From: Chaunax sp. Z400
Lineage: Eukaryota > Chordata > Actinopteri > Lophiiformes > Chaunacidae
Length of the DNA: 64,000 nucleotides
Assembly: GCA_037577475.1 (NCBI GenBank)
Contig: CM075187.1
Location: 25,174,810-25,238,809, forward strand
Direction: 5' to 3'
Numbering within the stretch: position 1 is the first letter of the stretch; each line of letters starts with the position of its first letter. A program made the position numbers and the translations under genes. Shown piece after piece: positions 55,840-64,000 of this stretch. Below the pieces are notes generated by a model. It was not told the origin of the DNA and did not search any database. It saw only the letters and a list, made by a program, of their open reading frames with translations.

Positions 55840-58800
55840 TGATTCATAACTTTTTGTGTTTAACATTTGAATCAAATTTCATGTATATTAATTCCATTTT
55901 AGTTTTTCTTTCAGCTTTATGGTCTTATAAATATATATATAATAATGTTTGACATTATGGAAACACACATCTTCAAATAGGTCAGGTTGTGCAGCACAGC
56001 ATTCATTCAGCTCTTCAAACTTTGTTAGTATTTTTACTCAACTGAAGACTGGGAGTACTTTCTCCATTGCACATGTTTAAATTCCTGTTATTGTTTGTGA
56101 GGCTGAGAAAAATTAACTCAATGTAACAAAAGGTGTCTTTTTTTCTTATATGGTCAGAGAAATGTGAGTCAACATGTGGTGCTGGCCAAACAGAATGAGG
56201 CAGAGGACATCGGCAAATATAGAACATGATGTTCTTCTGTACCACTTGATATTGGCCACAGTTTGACAAATAGTTTGCGCTGTCACACATGCTATTGATC
56301 TGTGGCGAGAGATAAACCCACAGCCCATTGTTCCTTAATGCCTGAAGCATCCCCAGAGAGGAATACGCTCAACTGGAACCACTAGCGGAGACCATTCGCC
56401 CAATTTGCCGTCATTGCTCTTTTCTGATTCTGATCTCACTTCAGTATTGTTGTTACGCATCCACATAGATTCCAGCTTTAAAGTGTGCAAAATTAATTTT
56501 ACTCAGGATAAACTGCACGTGAATCTCATTAACTGCATTGATGCCTCTCTTTCTCATGCCACGGTTTGTGTAAAACGGATTATTCCATTAGGCTTCTTGG
56601 TAAGTGTGTTAATTGAAAGGGAATTTGAAGTCTTCCTTTTTTCCTATTGTATTTGGAAAGCTTGCACAAGGAAGCTTTAAAAATAATTTATAGTTTGTTT
56701 TCAGCTCTTCCATTATCTTCCATTAGTCATTCTCAAATATACCTCCCTTTATTTTTCATGTTAATACAACAATGGTTATCTACCATCTACCAGAGGAATA
56801 TTGAAGATAAAGATCAGGGCGCCCACATCCACACTTATTACAATGCATACGGTAGCTAATTTCTAAGAAAAATTCAAGGTTTCTTATCTCTTTACAAAAA
56901 GTGCTGAAGGCAGTTTATCTCCTTGGAGTACTGTCGCAGAGAGTGGTGTAACAGAGATCAGAGGAGACAGTCGAGAAACAATGGTCATCTGTAGCAGCTG
57001 CTGCTCTCTGGGTTATATATTAAACCTGCATGGTTGGATTGGGACACTCAGAGACCTTCTGTTCAATGAACAAGCAGTAAAAAAATGTATGTGTACACTA
57101 TGATGCCCATAAGACATCATGTAATTGAAAGTAAATCACTCCAATAGAATCAGGTAAAAAAATTGCATGTATTGCATATAATGTATTTCTGCTGGAATGT
57201 GAGGACATGACTGCAGGGGTTTTGCAGATTTTTGATTCTTGATTTGACTTATGATACCATTAATAACCTTTTTAGCAATCATTTATAGTGGTAGAATGGA
57301 ACTAAGTGCATTTGGTCTACTTAAAAGAACAAAAATGAAAATTCAATCAACCCCATGCTGATGGAAAGTCAGGTAAGTTTCTTAATCAATTAATCATAAT
57401 TAATAATAATTAATTAATAATAAATTAATCAAGGGAAAGCGTTCCAGTATTCTGAAGAAGATGATGACTTGTTTGAAAATGGAAAAAAGAAAAAAAAGAA
57501 ACAAAATGGCATATAGATCCCAAATCGATTTGTAATGATGTTATTTATACTTTTACACATTTTACATTTACATTTTTTGGGCTTAAATATTCACTGTAGC
57601 CTAAAAGCTAAATATGTTAGCATATACCCTGTCTGAGGCAACATAAGAGAGAGAGAGAGAGAGAGAGAGTCTCACATACAGATACTTATAAAACACAGCA
57701 AATGCATCATTAGATCAAACTGAGACACGTGTTGCTGCCACCTCAGCGACTCTCTCTGTTGTGTGTGACCCGACTTCTGGTTAGCAGGTAATCACTGAGG
57801 TATGCAGAGATCACATGTTCTTGTTGATCTCATCTATGATCTCACATGAACATGCATTCATGCATCCACTTCAGACGGGGTGTGCTAATGCTGTTAGCGT
57901 GGAGGCTGCAGTGAAGACTCTAAAGGGGTGTAAATAAAATAATTTAGGGACACTTGGATTATACTGCAAGAGCTGTATTTTACGTTTCTTTTCACTTTTT
58001 TAAAATTTTTTAAAATAAATCCTCATCTTTAGGTCAAAGCTACAACTCAGTTTTGTTGAAGAAACTCTCCTGATTGGATGAAGTCTTCCTTTAAACTGGC
58101 GACGTGTTTTGCTTCAGTGTTATGAGGTAAATGTTGATGGCACAGTGTAATGGCTACAGAATACTGACACACTCAGCATTTAGACTGGTTCCCTATATAA
58201 GCCTCACTTTCAGTATCAAATTTCTTCTGCCACTGGGCAAAAAATCTACTGGGAAAATGAAGACTGACTACAGATCCAGTTAGGCTGGCAGAGTGGAACG
58301 ATTTCTGTCTTCTTTCATGTCTTCATTATAGACTAAATGAATGAATAAACTCCCTTTTCCAAGGAAGACACGAGAATTTCCTGACCTGCATGAGAGCATG
58401 ATGAGATCCAGAGAACATGAGACAAAGAGAAACTAAATCCTCGGCTTGACTATAAATCAAGAGGAAAGAGAGCAGTGTAGCTTATCATCATTAGCATAAA
58501 AAGAGGAGGTAAAGGTAAGACTAGAGTCTGGCTGGAAGAGAGAGTAGTCTCTTTGTTTGAACTCCTCCATGTGTGCATGTGTATGCATGTGTTTCAGCGC
58601 ATCTGTTCTCGGGACAGTCAGCTGCAGCCTGTCCCGTATCCCCACTGGGACTCACACCAGGGACACTTGTAAATCACAGCTTGCTTGCAGTCGAGTTCTA
58701 TGTATGAGTATGTTGGCTGAATTGTTTTGCAATTTAATGTTTTGCTGTCATAAAAAATAAAAGACGTACAAAGAGTCTGAAGTCTTTAGTTTCAGCATGA

Positions 58801-60285
58801 GATCATCTAATAACGACAGCCTTGCTGATGACTGAATTTTTAATGGATATTTGAGAGTAAAACTAAAATGTCTGATGGTTTATATCAACTTTTTTTTATG
58901 CAGACAGTCGACATAAAAAAGAAAACATGCCGTTGATTCCCTAAATTTTTTAGAGACAATGAATTAAGGCAGAAAGGGCCCAGAAATGGAGCAACGCTAC
59001 AATTACATTTACTTACAAAGTTCTTTTTTTTTTTTACAAGTAATGAAATACATTTAAAACTGCTATCTTAAGTTTTATTTTTCAGCTGTCAGATTTACCA
59101 TGGAGTTTTGCTTTAATGCCCATTCTAAGCATGCTTGTTCAGAATGGGCCTTCTGCCTGGCCTGTTGTGTTGCTGGTTTCTTGTTCTAATGTTAGTAACA
59201 TCATATCCTGCATCCAACAGTGACCTGCAGTCAATAAGCTGCAGCAAGTAAAGAGCAGCTGTGGACGTAGGTGAGGACATGCCGGACTCCGTCCACAGAA
59301 CCCTGAACTGGAGAATCACTATAAACATTTGACTTAAAACTTATACTGAATTTATGTCCCAAATGGAGTATGCAGTTAAAATAATGATTGACAAATGCAA
59401 TTATGTGTAGGGCAAAGAAAACAACTGACATGAGTAACAGACTGTAAACAGTCTGTTTAAGCTATTTCCTCACACAAACACAACCGTTAAACTAAACTAA
59501 ACATGTAAAATGATATCCTGATATGTCACGCTGTGATGAGACATTTCATTTCTAGAGCTTACAATAAACCACAATGTTGGATCTCTGTTTAAAACAGACT
59601 GAGTGGGCGAGGTATTGTAGATAACAGCAGCAGTGCAACAATTACTGGTGCTGAAAATTAAAATGACTAAGCGGCTACTACTATTAGAAACATGTTCCAC
59701 ATGTTAAAACAGCTGTGCAGTATTTCCACCATCTTGACAAAGTGCTCCAGTATTTTCTCTACAAGTGCTCACAGATCAGTTGTACTGCTGTGGTAAGATG
59801 TGTCCAGTTTGCAGAACTTACAGACACCACATCTTTTGGTCTCTGTCTAAAATATCCCCACACTTGTTTAGGTGATCAAGGGTGAGGATTTTTACCTGCA
59901 GCTTGTTCTCCAGGGGAATCGTGCATGAACCCATGATGTGCTGTATTGGATTGGGCACAGCCAAGTTGGCGAGGCACGATCACAACAATCGATGACATCC
60001 CTTATGTCGATACATCCCAGCCCCTGCTTCTTCACAGAGCACTATTTATATATACACCTATTTATTCTAAATGTATTAGGATTGAGCGTGTCACATATCC
60101 AAATTGCACCAAATTCGACACTGCACTTCCATCGGCCCCCAGCAACTCACATGCCACATTTGAAGTCAAAAACATGAATGGTTCTCGAGGTTAGGTGAAT
60201 TACATACAGATAGATAGACAGATCTTTCCCATTACAGTTTGATATGAAGCTAGACTGGCACTCATGTGCACATACCTTCGCCATG
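55840..60285. other. 4.4-kb stretch without recognised gene
   Basis: A (GA)n tract lies at 57646-57669 and an ATTAAT-rich simple region at 57380-57430. Phrases at 60090-60180 (CAAATTGCACCAAATTCGAC) resemble a fish dispersed repeat. No protein family recognised. Confidence 0.35.
57646..57669 (+). repeat. (GA)n microsatellite
   Basis: Twelve GA units. Confidence 0.95.
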
Positions 60286-60289
60286 GATG

Positions 60290-60525
60290 AACAATCTTAC
60301 ACGTATTTACTGGAAATCAGTCCCATAGTTTTTGTGTAATAAGAGCTGAAAAATGCCCCATCTTGGAATGTTTTCAAAACAGTCCTGATCCAAAATGTAA
60401 TAGGTTCTTTTCTGGTCCATGCACCATCACTCAACCGAGTTTCATGGAAATCCCTCCAGTAGTTTTTGTGTACTCGTCCAAACAAAACCCTACCACCCAT
60501 CAAACAAAGAAACAAAGAAACTTTG
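60290..60525 (-). repeat. Inverted copy of the ATTACCTCC..AAGGAGGT repeat family
   Basis: On the plus strand TTTCATGGAAATCCCTCCAG, TAGTTTTTGTGT and the CAAACAAAG run are the reverse complement of the GGTTGATTTCCATGA and (GTTT)n part of the repeat at 43509. Upstream, TGGTCCATGCACCATC corresponds to the GGGGCATGGGCC region. TAGTTTTTGTGTAAT also occurs at 60330, suggesting an internal partial duplication. Confidence 0.6.
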
Positions 60526-60529
60526 TAAA

Positions 60530-62310
60530 ACAACATCTCCTTGGCTGCCTTAAAAAGGGAAGATAGAAAGAGCTGTGTCTCCTTGAAGACCTCATAAATA
60601 ACAGTATCTGAGCAAGAAGATCAATATTGACTTTGGAAACAGAAAGGATCAAACTTGTCTGAGGTCTGCTAGCTTTTCCTAGAGCTTTCAGCTGCATCTC
60701 TTCAGCATCAGGTTGGAGATGTGCTAGCATGTGATACCATCCTTTCCTAGGATGGTTTTGGCATTGAATGCTGTGCTGAAAGTTTGCATTTGTTTCCTTT
60801 GATTTTCCTATTTGTCTTATACACCAATATATTTAATCTATGACAAGAAAGAGGACCGTGGGCAGGACACAGAGGTCCCCACATCACAAATATTTTGACT
60901 AGATGAAATATATGGTCTCTAAAGATGTTTGAATGATTTAGATTTCGTTTGTGTTGTGTTGATTCCATCAATATTAAATCAAATGTTTAAAGTTTCATCT
61001 CCCAACATGATTATCTTAGATACGTTTCAAAGCCTTCTCCACACATCAGGGGACAAAGTTTGAATGCCTTCTAATGAAAATATGAATCTAAATATGATTA
61101 AAATTAATCTAATGTTTATTTTTTTAAATTATAAACTCATAAAAACTCAGTCAGACTCCACTGGCAGTATGAAGGGGTTGTGTGAACATTTTCACACCTC
61201 ACAGTTTACTTCAGGTGAAATTTCAGCCTCCATAAAAACTGGTGATGCATTCATGTTTTGTGGGCCATCTCTGTATTCATAGATGCATTTTAGCAACTAT
61301 CCCCTCACTTCTGCCATTCTCTATGGGTGTCACTGGGCCCATTATGCCTTAGAAACAAATCAATACGACTCAGCGGCCTTTTTAAATTACAGTGGCCTGC
61401 AGTTGACACCATAAGTAAAATCACATTTTTATAAACTTTTCATTTCAAGGCCAATAAAAGTCTAAATTGTCCCTTTAACATTTTAGTCCTGTTATGCTTT
61501 AAGATCAGCTCCATGTATCCTTAATATCCCCACCTAAATGTGGTGACTGACTGTCAGAATAAAGACCATGTCTGGCTTTTCATTGATCTGATTACCCATG
61601 TCTGAACAATCAAATCACATCCTCCACCTTCACCACAGCTCCTCTGACCACTGTGCCACCTCCCTGCTGAAAAATGCCCTCAGTATAATGACTACGCCTC
61701 CACATGGCGCTAGTCAAAGCTGTAGTCTTGATCATGATAAATGACGTTCCCCTTTCCTCTCATTTTTCTTTTATCCACAGTGGGTTGTTGTATCTTTAAG
61801 GAAGAATAATGTTCCGGTACATCCAGTAGACCTGGAGGATGAGCACCTGTAGTTCAGAGGCCGTGGAGGGGGAACAAGGCCGGATTGTTTTAGAGAGCGA
61901 GTGAAGCCAAACAGACAGGAGTCTATGAGTCTCCAGCTCCAACCCTGGGATGTGTTTGACAGCTCTCACTGGACCTCAACATCATTTTCAGAGTCTGCCC
62001 GGTGATTGTTGTTTGTATTCTCTGTATCTGAGGTGGAGCAGATGGAGAGAAAATTTTCCTCAAAACACCTTTAAGGTAGAGTTTGAGTGATTTGGTTGCA
62101 TATTAGATTTCTTGTGTTGGAAAGCAAACATTAAAAATGTTTACAAATCTTTTCCAAATTAATGAAGGAAAATATGAGTTAAATATAAATTTTCTAAAAA
62201 TATTCTCTTGTAGAAATGGATCCTTTTCTTGTGTTTCTCTATAAACAATTGATGACTTGTATTTTATGACAAGAACCGAGTATTTCACATACGCTTCAAT
62301 GTAGGCATAC
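60530..62310. other. 1.8-kb stretch without recognised gene
   Basis: No known element or protein family seen on either strand. Confidence 0.4.
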
Positions 62311-62314
62311 TGTT

Positions 62315-62438
62315 CTATCTATCTATCTATCTATCTATTATCTATCTATCTGTCTGTCTATCTATCTGTCTATCTATTATCTATCTATCTGTCTGTCTGT
62401 CTGTCTATCTATTATCAATCTATCTATCTATCTATCTA

Positions 62439-62511
<73 letters not shown>

Positions 62512-62537
62512 TATCAATCTATCTATCTATCTATCTA

Positions 62538-62576
<39 letters not shown>
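62315..62576 (+). repeat. Compound (CTAT)n/(CTGT)n microsatellite, 262 bp
   Basis: Alternating CTAT and CTGT blocks with periodic TTATCTATC/TTATCAATC breaks. A higher-order unit is visible: the TTATCAATCTATC junction at about 62413 and 62511 is followed each time by CTAT then CTGT blocks, about 98 bp apart. Confidence 0.97.
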
Positions 62577-62577
<1 letters not shown>

Positions 62578-62684
62578 CCAGGTTTACCATCTTAGTTTAT
62601 GTGTTACTGTGACTAATTAGCTCATGCAGACAGGATTGTCACTGGTTTTGCACTTACATGGTCTAAAATATGACCTAGAGATTA

Positions 62685-63528
62685 AGGTTGTGCGTCGTTG
62701 GGATTTCAACAATTCTGATTCCGGTTTCCGATTCTGCCTTTCGGTTTTGGTTCTTGCTGAATCTCGATTCTGGTTCTTTGAGGGTCAGGGTCAAAACAGG
62801 CCACATGCTTATTTCACAGAGGTAAAATGTATTTAAAAAAACCTTTATAAAAGCCGTTCTGTATAAATGTATCATTCATTATGAATGACTCATCCATATA
62901 TTCGTGTCACGTCATGGGATCACTGCCACTGGCTTAGCAGCAGTAAACTGGCTACTAGTGTTGGCAATCTGCAGATGTTCATCTACAAAAAATTATATTT
63001 CAGTATTTGCATTTTACACAGGTTTTAGCAATTTGGTCAAGTATAACTTGTTTGCTGTCTTGCTATTGAGAATTAGACAAACGTTATTCAATTTTCACTT
63101 AACTGATTGTGATGAGGTGCTGCAGGCTGTTGGCTCAGGGGTGCAATGCAACAAATGGTGCACTTGCTGATTTGTACACCATGTAGGCAAAAGTGTTTGG
63201 TCATATTAGTCATATTAGTTGTGCATGCTCAATTGCACAAAATAAGTTGCAACACAGGTGTTGCACCTGGCATTTTTCAGGGCAAAATAAGGCCACACTT
63301 TTGAGCTTTGCTTGCTGTGGTCCATGGTGGAGCCAGGCTCGAAGTACCCATCCAACCTGTGAGGCAGAAATTACAGAAGCTGCATGTCACCACCACGGAA
63401 ACTGAAACTTAACTTGAGTGCAAGTGAAATTTATTTAGGATCGATAAGCAGAATCGAAATTAAAATTTCTTAATGAACCCCTTCCAAAGGTTCTTGTTCT
63501 GGTTCTGGTTTCTGATGCCCAACCCTAC
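62685..63528. mobile_element. hAT-like non-autonomous element (GGTTGGGCATC ends)
   Basis: The right end is CTGGTTTCTGATGCCCAACC and the left end GGTTGTGCGTCGTTGGG; reversed, the right end is GGTTGGGCATCAGAAACCAG. Subterminal GGTTCT/GGTTTT-rich sequence (ATTCCGGTTTCCGATTC, CTGGTTCT on the left, GTTCTTGTTCTGGTTCTGG on the right) and GGATCGATAAGCAGAATCGA are typical of a fish family of hAT-type elements. No transposase reading frame is present in the 840 bp. Confidence 0.65.
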
Positions 63529-63529
63529 T

Positions 63530-64000
63530 GGAGATGAATGAGAGCAGCACAGCCTTTGTGCCATGTCCCCCGCTCCTATGAGGGTAAAAGCAGCTCCTCT
63601 AATTTGACTGGCGGTTAATGCACAGTTCTGAAGGTCTTTGCCAAGTCAGTAGAATAAAATTAGCTATTAGAAACCTAAATCTGTGGCCAGTCAGGCAAAC
63701 AGTTATGTTTTTCACAATCCCACAGAGGTGTCACATCCTGACATCTATTTATGTCTCTTTTTCTGCCGTTAATACACAGTAGTTTCTTGTCTCTGTTGTC
63801 TGTCTAGTGTAATGTTTCTGTTAACAACATTGTTGTGGCAAAGTTAAACTAAAGTGTGTACTTTGATAGCTGTTGGTGCTTATTACCTGACTTTTTACCA
63901 TGAGCCGAGAGAATTAGAAAACAGGTTGATGGACCTTAATTAAGCAACTCTGTTCCACTTTCTACTTTATATTGTTTACAACGTTCTTCTAATGACGAAA
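63530..64000. other. Unannotated end of the window
   Basis: AT-rich, with no recognised feature. Confidence 0.4.

Noticed and set aside
55476..55842. 118-codon open frames on both strands
   Set aside because: They lie in a GC-rich dispersed repeat and a MITE-like element; openness reflects composition.

Overview
The window reads as teleost (ray-finned fish) nuclear DNA. The evidence is GT-AG introns of 140-620 bp, a PIM-like kinase fragment of the kind expanded in fish, tRNA-headed SINEs with fish-type tails, Tc1-like and hAT-like DNA transposons, L2/L1-type LINE remnants and many dinucleotide and tetranucleotide microsatellites. There are no bacterial operons, CRISPR arrays or rRNA genes. 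All identities are read by eye from motifs; no database search was run.

The gene-like part is the first 8 kb. A three-exon minus-strand gene (coding 2934 to 788) can be assembled with good splice sites, matching intron phases, an upstream in-frame stop and a polyadenylation signal. It predicts a 373-residue protein I do not recognise: a basic N-terminal part, then about 6.6 near-identical 32-residue acidic repeats, then a short strongly basic tail. This is the best candidate for something undescribed. Next on the plus strand come a frameshifted LINE ORF1 with an esterase (SGNH) signature, a 1.24-kb array of about 197-bp tandem repeats, and a 5'-truncated LINE reverse transcriptase inserted into a dispersed repeat whose empty site lies at the very start of the window. 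A three-exon C-terminal lobe of a PIM-like kinase (6919-7690) has no N-lobe exons and looks like a truncated duplicate.

From about 8 kb to 64 kb I find no convincing intact gene. The sequence is intergenic or intronic, with scattered elements: an L2-type LINE (11.2-12.0 kb), SINEs (9.6, 16.6, 20.4, 31.4, 46.4, 49.0 and 49.4 kb), two 3' fragments of one LINE family with (ATGG)n tails (17.1 and 36.9 kb), an L1-type ORF2 end (24.6-25.7 kb), two degraded Tc1-like transposons (27.9-29.1 and 51.5-52.1 kb), hAT-like non-autonomous elements (20.3 and 62.7 kb) and an element with inverted repeats of about 180 bp (44.2-45.0 kb). Several are nested, which gives relative ages.

The clearest functional link is between LINE and SINEs. 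Three SINE copies end in a tail resembling the 3' end of the LINE at 5.3-6.3 kb, as expected if the LINE machinery mobilised them.
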